A stretch of DNA of 64,000 nt from Kribbella aluminosa (GTDB lineage Bacteria > Actinomycetota > Actinomycetes > Propionibacteriales > Kribbellaceae): contig NZ_JAGINT010000002.1 of NCBI RefSeq assembly GCF_017876295.1, positions 1 through 64,000 on the forward strand, written 5' to 3'. Every line of letters starts with the position of its first letter. The stretch's first letter is position 1. Below, one piece after another: positions 8,488 to 16,993 of the stretch. The notes below the pieces were generated by a model. That model had not been told where the DNA came from. It ran no database searches and saw only the letters and a list, made by a program, of their open reading frames with translations. The position numbers were made by a program, and so were the translations under genes.

Positions 8488-10991
8488 ATAGTGTTGGTGG
8501 TCAATAGCCCTGGTGGCTCCAGTCCGGTCTGAGCAGGGGTGATGGTCGTGGCGGTCACGCGGCTGAAGTCGGGCATGCCGAGGTGGATGGTCGGGAAGCG
8601 TTGTTCCAGCCGTTTCATTTCCTGGAGCTTGTCCTCGGCTCCGGCCAGGCTGATCTTCAGTCCGTCGACTTCGCCGAGCCATCCCTCGCGTTCGGCTTCC
8701 GCGATGCGTGAGATCAAGTTGTCTCTGATCTCGGTCATGCGGGGGCGTTGGGCTGGGTCGGGACGGAGCATCGAGCAACGGACGCAGGCGTGTTCATGGA
8801 TGCAGGGAGTTCCGAAGGCACGCGCGCACGATCCCGTGGAGACCTTCCGCTTCTCGAAGTGGCCGAGGAACTCGTCCCATTCCTCGGGAGTGGGGGTGCG
8901 GTATTCGGCACCTGGCCGGGTCGATCGTCGTCGGGCGAGGAAGCCGCGGAAGTTGCTGATCGCTTCCTGCGGGTAGACAGCCCTGTAGCCCATCGTCGTG
9001 TTGATGTCCTGGTGACCGCAGATGACCTGGGCAATGTGGGGCGGGAGACCGTTCATGACCAAGTCTGTGACGAACATCCGCCGGAAGTCGTGCGGGGTGA
9101 AGGTGACAGCCTCGCCTCCAGAGGAGGCTGCGAATCCGGCTTCCTCCGCGACCTTCTTGATCAGGTCTCGGGCACAGGCTGAGCTGATCACCCGGCGTTC
9201 GGAGGCGTACTGCCGCTGGAACAGGAACGGCATTGGCGCGGACCAGGTCTTCTCGTGGATATCCCTGGCGCTGACGAGCGGCACCGCCGCGCCGTCGGTG
9301 CGGATGCGGCGAATGACGGTGGCAAGTACCTCACCGAGTTCTGGAGAGACCAGGATTAGCCGCTCGGTGTCGGTCTTCGACGGAACGATCTGCAGCAGCG
9401 GGACGATCTCGCCGGTCGTGGGCAGCGTGTATTGCACGAAGGCGTGATGGGTGAGTTCGAGCGTTTCCTCGATCCTGGCCCCGCTGTGTCGCAGGACCTC
9501 GACCAGCGCCCAGGCCCAGAACGCCCTGTCTTCGCGTGTACTCAGGTCGTGGCGCCGGCCGGTGTCGTCAGTGGCGTAGACCTTGGACGTGTGGTTGTAA
9601 GGCATCTGCGGACGTGTCCAGGGCTCGCCGTGGCAGGTGAACGGCTGACCCGGTGCTGTGGTCCGGGCGGCCTGCAGGAGTTGCTCGCAGCGCCGGCGGT
9701 ACTGGTTCAGCGCGTCGACCAGGGAGGGCAGCGCTGGCAGTTGGTCGCGGGTGCGTTGGTCCATCCGGGATTTGCGGTGCAGCTTCGCTTTGCGGACAGC
9801 ACATTCGTTCGCCTTGACGGGACAGGGCGCCACCCAGTGAGCCCATCGTTCCGGTTCCTCGGCTGCCCATTGAGCGATGTCAAGGTAGAAGGCTCGGACC
9901 TGCAGCAGCACGCCCGGATAATTCTTCCGCTCGCCCTTCGAGGTGCCGTCCTTGGACCGCAGGACCTTCACCCGTTGTTTCCAGGAGATTGCGACTTCGG
10001 GCAGCAGGCGCAGGGACTCGATGCCGGGGTTGTGAAGCTCCAGATCTTTCCAGAAAAGCTTCACCAGATCGTGGCTGGTCCGGTCCAAGGTGACGTAGTC
10101 GACCGAGGGCTGGCGTTCCTTGAGGTAGGCGACCAGGAGGTCGCGCACCGACCGGCAGGCGACCTCGTAGCGGTCGACCATATCTTCGACGCTGGCCTGT
10201 CCGCGGCTGATCAGCGGTCGGATGTTGGGCGGGAGCCCGTCGGGCAGGACACCTGCACCGAGCAGTAGTTGATAGGTGAGGTTGAGGTGCCTCACCCGCA
10301 GTCGGTTCCTTGCCCTCGCTGCCTCGTTCAGCTCTAGCAGGTCGCCCAAGGTGACGTCCATGACACCGCCGCCCTTGTGAATCACGATCCAGGCAACCCG
10401 ATTCAGCGCCTCCTGCAGGCGCTTGTCGTGAACGCCTTCAAGACTACTGGCCACCTCGTGCAGACGCCTGAACCCGGCAGGGTCGATGACAGCCTTGACT
10501 CGCTTGAGCAGCTTCGTGGGCCCTCGCTGCCCGAGCAACCAGCGGTAGGTCGGCCGCACCACTTCGCTGTAGATCAAGGCGTTGACACCACTCAGGAGCG
10601 CGAAGTGGTCATTGGCCGAAACTGCCGCGTCGGGTTTCAGCCACCGCTCGACGAGCTTGATCCATTCCCAACCCGCCGCATCGGCGCCACTGACCAACCA
10701 TCGGCTTTGCCACGACTCCCCAGGAAAGGTCTCCAGCCAGCTCAGCACCCACCTGAGACCGCGACGGCGCACGTATTCAGTCTCGTAGACAGCCGAGCGA
10801 TAGCGGGAGTGCAGCAGCAACTCCATCACCTGCTCGCGCGAGAAATACGTCTGTGGCCACGAATCGACGGGCCGCCGCGGGGGATAGCGCCGAAGGAGAT
10901 CGTCCACCGGATGCTCGGTGATGATCGTGGCCGCTTCGATCGGCGGATCCGTGAGCACACGCCGCACGGGGCTACCCAACCTCGCGGTCAC
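8481..10991 (-). CDS. Tyrosine recombinase, long TnpB-like
   Basis: An 836-residue phage-integrase-family recombinase has the catalytic set in the last 40 percent: Arg in SGARIEETLEL (near residue 505), H-x-x-R in HDFRRMF (near 635), His in ICGHQDINTTMGY and the nucleophile Tyr just after it (near 665-672). The long N-terminal part carries DNA-binding segments. A cysteine cluster (C-x5-C-x4-C-x2-C type) lies near residue 735. The ATG overlaps the stop of the preceding recombinase gene by ATGA. Length and order match tnpB of Tn554-type elements (about 630 residues there), but no small tnpC-like gene follows. It probably acts together with its neighbour. Confidence 0.9.
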   Translation of the reverse strand: MTARLGSPVRRVLTDPPIEAATIITEHPVDDLLRRYPPRRPVDSWPQTYFSREQVMELLLHSRYRSAVYETEYVRRRGLRWVLSWLETFPGESWQSRWLVSGADAAGWEWIKLVERWLKPDAAVSANDHFALLSGVNALIYSEVVRPTYRWLLGQRGPTKLLKRVKAVIDPAGFRRLHEVASSLEGVHDKRLQEALNRVAWIVIHKGGGVMDVTLGDLLELNEAARARNRLRVRHLNLTYQLLLGAGVLPDGLPPNIRPLISRGQASVEDMVDRYEVACRSVRDLLVAYLKERQPSVDYVTLDRTSHDLVKLFWKDLELHNPGIESLRLLPEVAISWKQRVKVLRSKDGTSKGERKNYPGVLLQVRAFYLDIAQWAAEEPERWAHWVAPCPVKANECAVRKAKLHRKSRMDQRTRDQLPALPSLVDALNQYRRRCEQLLQAARTTAPGQPFTCHGEPWTRPQMPYNHTSKVYATDDTGRRHDLSTREDRAFWAWALVEVLRHSGARIEETLELTHHAFVQYTLPTTGEIVPLLQIVPSKTDTERLILVSPELGEVLATVIRRIRTDGAAVPLVSARDIHEKTWSAPMPFLFQRQYASERRVISSACARDLIKKVAEEAGFAASSGGEAVTFTPHDFRRMFVTDLVMNGLPPHIAQVICGHQDINTTMGYRAVYPQEAISNFRGFLARRRSTRPGAEYRTPTPEEWDEFLGHFEKRKVSTGSCARAFGTPCIHEHACVRCSMLRPDPAQRPRMTEIRDNLISRIAEAEREGWLGEVDGLKISLAGAEDKLQEMKRLEQRFPTIHLGMPDFSRVTATTITPAQTGLEPPGLLTTNTID

Positions 10992-12274
10992 ATCGGCTTC
11001 CCGAAAAGCACGTCGAGGTCATCCGGCCGGTAGCCGGAGGCCACCGGAGCAACCGGCACCTGGGCGCGACGCCCGGCCTGACGCGCGTGGTGGGCGAGCA
11101 TGCTGCCGATCACCTCGTCCTGATGCGGGGCAAGGTAGATCTGGGTCGTCGTCAGATGCGCGTGTCCGAGGACCCACTGCACGTCGGTGAGCGGCACCTC
11201 CGGATCACGTGCCATCCGATAGGCCGCAGTATGCCGAAGATCATGCAGCGTCCAATTCGACCCAAGCCCCGCATTCGCACGCTCGAACATCCGGTGCGCG
11301 GCAGGGTAGGTCAACGGACGCAGCGGCCGGCGAAGCGTCCACCACAACGGCTGGCTCCGCCCGGCCGGGACCTTCCCGTGCAATTGCTGTTGGTAGAGCC
11401 GCAACCACACGAACGCATCGGACGACGCGGGCAGCAGTTGGACCGCGCGGGAACCCTTGCGCACCACGGAGATCACTTGCTGGCCAGGGTCGGCGTCGCC
11501 TCGGCACGTGCCGAGAAGCTCCGAGGCCCGAGCACCGGTGGAAACCCAGAACGCCACAAGCGCCCGGTCCCGGTCACTGGGCAAGGCCGCAAACAGCCGG
11601 TCGAAATACTCGTCCGGGACGCTGCGCGGCAGCCGCTTGGGAACCCGAGGTCGGTAGAGCCCAGACCGCTCGTTGCGGCGCGGCTCCATCGAGCTCTGGT
11701 GCGCATGCGCACGATGATCTCGGCGCTCTCTCACCAGCGGGAACGGATTCAGGACCGGCCCGCTGCCCACGTCCCGGTGAAAGTCGTAGAACGTCCTCAG
11801 CACCGTTTCGCTATGTGCGCGGACCGACGCCGCATACTTCGCTCCCAGCTTCGGCTTGCCCGTGACCTGATTCGGAACACCGGCCGACCCGCGCTGCCCT
11901 GCTAACCGGGCGATCGTCGTGTCGACCGCATCGGTGCCGCGGTTGCGCCAATGAACCCGCGACGGCTTGTCCGCGATCTGCATCCACCTGCTGAAGTCCC
12001 GGGCCTCAATCCTCGACGCCCGGTCCCATGCAACATCGACCGCCCACAAGAACCGGTACCATCGGAGCAGAGCCATGCCGTACGACCGCAGCGTCGACGG
12101 CCGACGCCCAGCCGCCTGCAGATCCACCAAGAACAGCGCAACTCCCGGCTCCACGAGACCGCGCACATCGATCAGTTCGTACGGCTCCCACTCGTTGTCC
12201 GTGACCCTCAGGGCACCAGCCAACGGCACGCGCAAAGAAGCAAGATCTCTCGCCAACTCGTCGGGTCCGTCCAT
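10988..12274 (-). CDS. Tyrosine recombinase, TnpA-like
   Basis: This 428-residue integrase-family protein has an N-terminal SAM-like core-binding domain (STLRSYGMALLRWYRFLW, about 55-75). The catalytic domain has STGARASELLG (Arg near 249), LHDLRHTAAYRMA (H-x-x-R near 342), LGHAHLTTTQIYLAP (His near 371 and nucleophile Tyr near 379). All catalytic residues are present. It starts the two-gene unit and is overlapped by the longer recombinase. Such tandem pairs move site-specifically without target duplication in Tn554; whether this pair is still mobile cannot be judged because no element ends are clear. Confidence 0.9.
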   Translation of the reverse strand: MDGPDELARDLASLRVPLAGALRVTDNEWEPYELIDVRGLVEPGVALFLVDLQAAGRRPSTLRSYGMALLRWYRFLWAVDVAWDRASRIEARDFSRWMQIADKPSRVHWRNRGTDAVDTTIARLAGQRGSAGVPNQVTGKPKLGAKYAASVRAHSETVLRTFYDFHRDVGSGPVLNPFPLVRERRDHRAHAHQSSMEPRRNERSGLYRPRVPKRLPRSVPDEYFDRLFAALPSDRDRALVAFWVSTGARASELLGTCRGDADPGQQVISVVRKGSRAVQLLPASSDAFVWLRLYQQQLHGKVPAGRSQPLWWTLRRPLRPLTYPAAHRMFERANAGLGSNWTLHDLRHTAAYRMARDPEVPLTDVQWVLGHAHLTTTQIYLAPHQDEVIGSMLAHHARQAGRRAQVPVAPVASGYRPDDLDVLFGKPM

Positions 12275-12335
12275 GGAGCGCCTAACTGATGGAACCGAGA
12301 AAGGTCACTTGACCTGCGGAAACTCCACATCTAGT

Positions 12336-12707
12336 TCAGTCAACAGGTCCGCTGTTGATTCGCACCCGGTCCTCCAGGTAGGCGAAGAGCCTCGGCTCCG
12401 CCTCCCCCGCTTGTACTGCCGCTGCCATCAGCTGGTGAAACAGGCGCTGCTGCTCCGGCTGCCTGTCCGCATGTTGCGCCAGCAGCCAGGCATTCGTAGC
12501 CGCCTCCTCACCGATCTCGGACAGCTGTGGCCAGCCCTGCTCGGTCACGACATCGATGAGCCAGCCGCTGTTGTCGGCATCCACTGCGTTGACCACATCC
12601 CACAGCTCCGTGCGAGGGTCGTCCGACCAGCCATCTACCGCGCTGCGGGCTTCCTGGTCCAGCGCCGCTCGCCGCTCGAGCTCGGCCTGGAGCTCGCTAG
12701 TCTCCAT
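12336..12707 (-). CDS. DUF6624-like protein, C-terminus probably shortened
   Basis: A 123-residue helical protein contains DNSGWLIDVVTEQGWP, AATNAWLLAQHADRQPEQQRLFHQLM and YLEDRV, a pattern I recognise from small proteins annotated as DUF6624. Their last residues normally continue for about 5-15 residues after the YL.DRV motif; here the reading ends abruptly in NSGPVD. The ATG at 12707 overlaps the end of the hydrolase gene by 11 bp, so both belong to one operon. The function of the family is not established. Confidence 0.6.
   Translation of the reverse strand: METSELQAELERRAALDQEARSAVDGWSDDPRTELWDVVNAVDADNSGWLIDVVTEQGWPQLSEIGEEAATNAWLLAQHADRQPEQQRLFHQLMAAAVQAGEAEPRLFAYLEDRVRINSGPVD
12340..12354. 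repeat. 15-bp direct repeat, copy 1
   Basis: TCAACAGGTCCGCTG occurs here at the 3' end of the DUF6624-like gene and again at 13370-13384 inside the hydrolase gene. Here it lies 65 bp from the tyrosine recombinase start, right where the DUF6624-like protein loses its expected C-terminus. It may be a recombination junction. Confidence 0.4.
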
Positions 12708-13572
12708 CGGCACGAGGCCCCGCCGCGTCCCACTCGATGAACGCCCCATCCCGCACGCTCACCCGCACCGTCCCACCGGCTCTAAGGACAGTGGACTGGT
12801 CCAGCTGCACGACACTCCGTTTCGCGGTGGCGACGCCTCGGACCACCTCGGCAACGAGATCCGGAGAGTCCTTGTGCACGTGGTGTCCCGCGAAATGCGG
12901 CACGACGAGATGACCGGACCAGCGCTGTGCGAGCTGCAGCTGGTGGCGGTGCCACCGCTGATCCATCTCGACCAGCGTCAACGGGCGATACTTCTCCGCT
13001 TTCTTGACCGGAAGCCAGCGCCAGATCGCCGAGCCGATCACCACCGTTTCGACATGCTCCCGGGGGCCAGGCTCGAAGTTGTCTAGCGTGGCCGGTACGG
13101 AAATGCGCCAACCCTCGCCGTCGCGGCCATCGACCAGCACTAGCTGGTCCTCGTCCAATGCGGTGTGAAGGTCGGGGTCACTGGCATCCACCAGGACCAG
13201 ACCACTGACCTGGTCAGGCCAGAGCCGCGCGAACGCATCCACGATCAGGCCGCCGATCGAATGCCCCACTAGCACCCATGGCCCCGGTACGGCCGCAGCG
13301 TTCAGCAGCTCGAACAGCTGCTCAGCACCCCATTGGATCGGCAGAGCAGCACCTTCCGCTGTCGCTCCATCAACAGGTCCGCTGCTCCCGCAGCCAGCCC
13401 GGTCATATGCGAACGTCGAAAGCCCCGCGGGAAGGCGCTCGATCACCCCGTCCCATTCCTCCCCAGATCCGCCCAGCCCGGACACGAAGACGATGCACGC
13501 TGTATCACCCGGCAGGTACCGGTACGCCAGCTCGATGCCGTTGACGACACAGCTTTCCTGCAGATCGCTCAC
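12697..13572 (-). CDS. Alpha/beta hydrolase
   Basis: A 291-residue alpha/beta-hydrolase-fold enzyme has the oxyanion region FVSGLGGSGEEWD, the strand-helix motif FAYDRAGCGSSG, the nucleophile elbow GHSIGGL (Ser in the middle of the first half), an acidic residue after LVLVDASDPD and a C-terminal His in HFAGHHVHKD. The start is GTG at 13572, with AAGGGGAAG six bases upstream; a longer frame back to 13650 would run into the preceding gene. It is third in an operon behind a SAM methyltransferase and a broken small gene. It probably hydrolyses an ester or lactone; the substrate is unknown. Confidence 0.85.
   Translation of the reverse strand: MSDLQESCVVNGIELAYRYLPGDTACIVFVSGLGGSGEEWDGVIERLPAGLSTFAYDRAGCGSSGPVDGATAEGAALPIQWGAEQLFELLNAAAVPGPWVLVGHSIGGLIVDAFARLWPDQVSGLVLVDASDPDLHTALDEDQLVLVDGRDGEGWRISVPATLDNFEPGPREHVETVVIGSAIWRWLPVKKAEKYRPLTLVEMDQRWHRHQLQLAQRWSGHLVVPHFAGHHVHKDSPDLVAEVVRGVATAKRSVVQLDQSTVLRAGGTVRVSVRDGAFIEWDAAGPRADGD
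13370..13384. repeat. 15-bp direct repeat, copy 2
   Basis: This is the same 15 bases as at 12340-12354, here encoding SSGPVDG within the intact hydrolase frame. A perfect match of this length within 1 kb is unlikely by chance. Confidence 0.4.
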
Positions 13573-13646
13573 ATACTTCCCCTTCGTAGACTGCCCGTCG
13601 AACTCACCGTGCGTAAGCCTGGCACGTTCGGTACCGACCGATCGGG

Positions 13647-13908
13647 TCACCCGATCAGGAGAATTTCCTTGAGTCGCTGCTTGCCCTCAGGATCGGTGGC
13701 AGCGATTGCGAGGGTGTTGCCCTTTGCCTGTTCAACTTCGATGAACTTGAGGATGCTGATCGCCCGCCGGATCGTTTCTGCCAGCGACAGTCCTCGATGT
13801 CCGGCGAGCCATCTGAGCATCTTCATCGTGTCCGCCGCGAGGTTGACGGACAGCCGCCCGGCTGCGGCCCCCGCCCGCGGCGCTGCTCTGGTCCACAGTC
13901 TTGGGCAT
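13647..13908 (-). pseudogene. Small ribbon-helix-helix-like protein, frameshifted
   Basis: The C-terminal two thirds read RLSVNLAADTMKMLRWLAG...SLAETIRRAISILKFIEVEQAKGNTLAIA, closely like the intact small protein at 35470-35742 (ETIRRGLSVLNFVENEIAQGN). No ATG/GTG/TTG start exists in that frame. An ATG at 13908 opens MPKTVDQSSAAGG in the neighbouring frame, and the two join if one base is gained or lost in the G-rich run near 13850-13870. I therefore read it as one gene broken by a single-base indel (real or a base-calling error). It follows the methyltransferase gene, as its relative follows another leader cassette. Confidence 0.5.
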
Positions 13909-14010
13909 TGTTCCGTGCTGACCTTTCGCGGCGTCTAGTGAGCCTGATGTCTGATGCGGCGTGGAAGCGGAAGAGCAGCTCGGTCGCCCGCGAGCTAGTG
14001 AAGGCTCCTG

Positions 14011-14820
14011 CTAGGTCTTGCGGCAGACGATGGCTCGTGTGTGCTCGGTCAGCCAGTTCGACGGCAGGCTCTCACTCGGTGTCGCGGACCAGTGTGTGCA
14101 GGACACGATGCCGGGTGGCACCAGCTTGTAGCCGGAGACCATGTGCGCAATCTCGTCGGGATGCCGAAAGGCGGTGTATCCGAAGGCCTCAGTGAGCAGA
14201 GCCGCCAACTGGGAAGCGGTTCGCTGGGCCACCTGCCCGGCAGGTCGTTCCCAGCACGACACGACCAGGTAGGATCCGGCGCCGAGCACGTCGAGATAGG
14301 ACTTCATCACTTCGCCGGCGTCAGGTCGGTGCTGAAGTGTCCCAACTTGGAGGAGCGCGATCGGACGAGACCAGTCGAGCACATGTTTCGTTAGGTCTCG
14401 CAAATCGCCGGCATCAAACGGATCGGCGGCCACCACCTCGACCAGGTCGTTCGTGGCCAACAAAGCACGAGCATGGGCCAGGACGATCTGGTCGTCGTTG
14501 ACGTACACCACTTGGGCCTTGGGGTTCATCTCTTGTACGGCTCGGTGGGCCGAAACTACGACCTGCGTACCTGGGTTGCAGTCGATGAACTGGTCGATGC
14601 CTTGTCCTACGAGGTAGCGGGCGGCGGCGAGCTTGAACCTATCGCTCACACCTGGCACATCGGCGATGTCAGGGGCGACGACAAGAGCCTGTCCTGCCAG
14701 GTACCGGTCGGCTTCGAGGCCATCCTTGCCATTTCCGACCGAGTTCCAGAACCGCGCGAGACTCGACGTCGTACCGAAGCCCGGGCTGTTCAGGATCCAC
14801 GGATCGTGGCCGTCAGGCAT
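14011..14820 (-). CDS. SAM-dependent methyltransferase, DUF574/Methyltransf_19 family
   Basis: A 269-residue protein of the actinobacterial family often labelled S-adenosyl methyltransferase. Typical segments include ARFWNSVGNGKDGLEADR, ARYLVGQGIDQFIDCNPG (the conserved dGiDQFldiG region), VVYVNDDQIVLAHARALL, VVAADPFDAGDL and RPIALLQVGTLQHRPD. I start it at the ATG at 14820; a longer open frame to 15078 would cross the conserved hairpin. It is the first gene after the leader hairpins of cassette 1 and heads an operon with the small broken gene, the hydrolase and the DUF6624-like gene. Family members are abundant in Streptomyces and Nocardia; substrates are unknown. Confidence 0.85.
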   Translation of the reverse strand: MPDGHDPWILNSPGFGTTSSLARFWNSVGNGKDGLEADRYLAGQALVVAPDIADVPGVSDRFKLAAARYLVGQGIDQFIDCNPGTQVVVSAHRAVQEMNPKAQVVYVNDDQIVLAHARALLATNDLVEVVAADPFDAGDLRDLTKHVLDWSRPIALLQVGTLQHRPDAGEVMKSYLDVLGAGSYLVVSCWERPAGQVAQRTASQLAALLTEAFGYTAFRHPDEIAHMVSGYKLVPPGIVSCTHWSATPSESLPSNWLTEHTRAIVCRKT

Positions 14821-14937
14821 GAGGTAGATGGATCCTCTCGAACGAATGATCGAGCCGGGGCGCGAATTGGAGCGCTGGGGGAAATTGGCGAAGTGAGCGA
14901 GACCTTGACGCCATGACGGGGCTGGACGGCTGCAGGA

Positions 14938-14994
14938 GGAAGTCCTCAGCCCCGCAGAGCTAGTCAGGGTGCCGATGAGGGGCTGAGGACTTCC
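14938..14994 (-). promoter_or_regulatory. Leader hairpin of cassette 1 (distal)
   Basis: A perfect 16-bp stem (14938-14953 with 14979-14994) surrounds a 25-base loop. As RNA the 5' arm reads GGAAGUCCUCAGCCCC. It lies between the resolvase-like gene (stop 15113) and the methyltransferase start (14820). The GUCCUCAG/CUGAGGAC core recurs in the distal hairpin of cassette 2. It is likely an attenuator or terminator controlling the operon. Confidence 0.7.
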
Positions 14995-15010
14995 GAGGGA
15001 CGGGACCGAC

Positions 15011-15042
15011 GCCGGACGCTGCCCTGGGGAGCAGCCTCCGGC
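15011..15042 (-). promoter_or_regulatory. Leader hairpin of cassette 1 (proximal)
   Basis: GCCGGA-C-GCTGC, an 8-base loop, then GCAGC-C-TCCGGC forms an 11-bp stem with one symmetrical mismatch. It lies 70 bp after the resolvase-like stop, so this leader, like that of cassette 2, has two tandem hairpins. Confidence 0.6.
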
Positions 15043-15112
15043 CCGAAGACAGCTACTGGGCAAATGAGGTGACGACAATTCCGCCCAGCAACCGTGCGCC
15101 GGTCCCGCCCGA

Positions 15113-15442
15113 TCAGGGAGGAGACTTCACGACCAGCACCCGCGCCGTGGTTTCCTGCTCGAGCTGCTGACGGCGGGTCAAGCCGGAGGGGGTCCTGGCC
15201 GCCAACACGTCCTCGCTCAAAACAACTACGGCATTCACCTGGTCGAGCTTGGAACGGGCGAGCATCGCAGCGAACGCGGCAGGGGCCGGGGAAGCTTCCT
15301 CGACAAAGATCACCTCAAGCCGGAATCCCTCGCGCTTGGCGAAGGAGATCAACTGAGACCGCGACCGCTCCACCTCAGCGGCTGTCGTGAGGAAGTCCTT
15401 GACCAGGTACCCGAATAGGAGATGCTCGGCCGGATCTGGCAT
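15113..15442 (-). CDS. Resolvase-fold-like small protein, cassette 1
   Basis: 109 residues: a first strand LLFGYL, helix VERSRSQLISFAKREGF, strand RLEVIFVEEA, helix PAAFAAMLARS, strand VNAVVVLS and final strand ARVLVVKSPP. This order copies the N-terminal domain of serine recombinases, but the catalytic Arg and Ser of the Y-x-R-x-S motif are missing and there is no DNA-binding domain. It is therefore unlikely to recombine DNA. The ATG at 15442 has GAGGGGAG upstream. It is divergent from an Xre-TPR gene and is followed by two hairpins and an operon. Three relatives in this window sit in the same arrangement, which points to a regulatory role in leader control (inference). Confidence 0.75.
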   Translation of the reverse strand: MPDPAEHLLFGYLVKDFLTTAAEVERSRSQLISFAKREGFRLEVIFVEEASPAPAAFAAMLARSKLDQVNAVVVLSEDVLAARTPSGLTRRQQLEQETTARVLVVKSPP

Positions 15443-15523
15443 GGGCTCCCCTCGGATCTGGTCTCGCCGGAGCCACCGAGCGGGGAGCCAGAAATACAGT
15501 TGTGGGCACCCACCCCCGTGGCA

Positions 15524-15542
15524 TAGCGCGTCATGCGCGCTA
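15524..15542. promoter_or_regulatory. Box B of cassette 1 (TAGCGC / GCGCTA)
   Basis: TAGCGC and GCGCTA are separated by seven bases, and on the minus strand the box begins ACGTAGCGC. It lies 82 bp before the resolvase-like start. Cassettes 3 and 4 have a matching ACGTAGCG box at 77-78 bp, so it is a candidate operator or activator site shared by the cassettes. Confidence 0.5.
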
Positions 15543-15586
15543 CGTGACAACGGTGACAGTGAGCCACCGGTCGAGGGAAGAGAGGC

Positions 15587-15620
15587 GAGCTGGGAGACTA
15601 ACTGGGTGACGAGCTGGGAG
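15587..15620. repeat. Direct repeats of GAGCTGGGAG in the divergent promoter
   Basis: Two exact copies (15587-15596, 15611-15620) are spaced by 24 bp between starts, about 80-110 bp before the Xre-TPR start. They occupy the position held in cassettes 3 and 4 by a long palindrome, so they may be this regulator's own binding sites. Confidence 0.4.
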
Positions 15621-15697
15621 AGTTGAGCCAGCTCGGATTGCCGAGTGCCCAGTCCCCGCTCTTTACTGTTAGCACAAGCGGCGAGTGAAAGGCAGCC

Positions 15698-16993
15698 ATG
15701 GCTGGTGGGAGTGAACCCAACCAGAAGCTGATAGCTGCCCGTCGACGACTGGGCATCACCCAGGCGGAACTCGCTGATCGGCTGCTGTCCCGGCTGGGTG
15801 AAGATGCTCGCCTCGACGCAAATTACCTGTCGAAGCTTGAGCGAGGAAGACACACTTGGCCCAAGCCCCCATACCGCAAGGCGCTGCGGGAAGAGTTTGG
15901 AGTCGGCACCGACGCGGAACTGGGCTTCTACTGCAGTCGCTCCGTCCCTGAGGAGGATTCCGCCGACGTGGATCGCCGCACTTTCTTCTCCCTCACACCC
16001 GCTGTCGCCACGCTGTCCATCAGCGGCCCGGTAGCTGACTTCCTGGCCCAGGCCGAACCGGCCGCTCGGGCGCCGAGGTCTGTTGGCCGCGCCGATGTCG
16101 ACCTGATCGCTCAGAGCACCCAGACCTTCACCAGCTGGGACCACCGCGTCGGCGGCGAACTGTCAGTCCAAGCCGTCGCCGGACAGCTTCGCTGGGCAGC
16201 CGGCCTGCTGGAAGCAAAAAACATTCAGCCACAAGTCCGCGACGACCTCCACAGTGCAGTCGGCCACCTTGCCCAGGTCGCCGCCTGGATGTCGGTCGAC
16301 GTCGGCGCCCACGACTCGGCCGAACGGTACTTCCGGTTCGGCCTGCACTGCGCCGAGCAGGCCCGCAACACCAGTCTCCGCGCGGTTGTCCTGGCTGACA
16401 TGTCTCGCCAGATCTTCCACCTAGGCCGACCACAAGATGCCCTCAGCCTGGCGGAGCTCGCACAAGTCCGTGCCGACCAGCTACCTGCGCCCGAGCGTGC
16501 GATGCTCGGCGTCGTTCGGGCCCGCGCGCTGGCCCAGCTCGGCCGAGGAGCCGATACCCGCGCAGCGATCACCCAGGCCGAGGACGACTTCGGGCGGCGC
16601 GACTCCACCCCCGTGCCGCCATGGATGGAGTTCTTCGACGGCGCCGAGCTCGCAGGCGATGCCGGACACGCCCTGTTCGACCTGACCGCTGCCGGCGCCA
16701 ACCCACAGCCGGCACTGGACCAGCTCGGCTACGCCAGCAGCCAGCACACCGACGACTACGCCCGATCCCGGGCATTCTGCCAGCTGAAGATCGCCACCTT
16801 GTGGATGCGAACCGACCCCAGCGTGGCCGTCGCCCACGCCCGAACAGCAGTCACCGCGGCCGAGTCATTGCGGTCGGGACGGATCCGCAGCTACCTGCGA
16901 GAGCTTCACGGCGCAACCACTCCGCACACGAAGAACAGTGACGTCGCCGAACTGCGGCGCGGTATTAGCCGACTGACTCAGCTGTCCGCCTGA
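15698..16993 (+). CDS. Xre-type helix-turn-helix regulator with TPR-like domain
   Basis: This 431-residue protein has an N-terminal Xre helix-turn-helix (LIAARRRLGITQAELADRLLSR...LDANYLSKLERGRHTWPKP, residues 10-55). A short linker contains the motif VDRRTFFSLT and a hydrophobic stretch (about 85-110). From about residue 140 a long helical repeat region of TPR type follows (AERYFRFGLHCAEQA, AVVLADMSRQIFHLGRPQDALSLAELA). Such proteins control secondary-metabolite genes in actinomycetes. Its TGA overlaps the ATG of the phosphotransferase gene (TGATG), so both are co-translated. It is divergent from cassette 1 and probably controls it. A similar pair stands beside cassette 3. Confidence 0.85.
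   Translation: MAGGSEPNQKLIAARRRLGITQAELADRLLSRLGEDARLDANYLSKLERGRHTWPKPPYRKALREEFGVGTDAELGFYCSRSVPEEDSADVDRRTFFSLTPAVATLSISGPVADFLAQAEPAARAPRSVGRADVDLIAQSTQTFTSWDHRVGGELSVQAVAGQLRWAAGLLEAKNIQPQVRDDLHSAVGHLAQVAAWMSVDVGAHDSAERYFRFGLHCAEQARNTSLRAVVLADMSRQIFHLGRPQDALSLAELAQVRADQLPAPERAMLGVVRARALAQLGRGADTRAAITQAEDDFGRRDSTPVPPWMEFFDGAELAGDAGHALFDLTAAGANPQPALDQLGYASSQHTDDYARSRAFCQLKIATLWMRTDPSVAVAHARTAVTAAESLRSGRIRSYLRELHGATTPHTKNSDVAELRRGISRLTQLSA

Noticed and set aside
9432..10268. 278-codon plus-strand frame opposite the long tyrosine recombinase
   Set aside because: It is antisense to a gene with complete catalytic motifs; such mirror frames are usual in high-GC DNA.
15113..15442. Functional serine resolvase
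   Set aside because: The protein has the fold pattern only; catalytic Arg and Ser and the DNA-binding domain are missing in all four copies.
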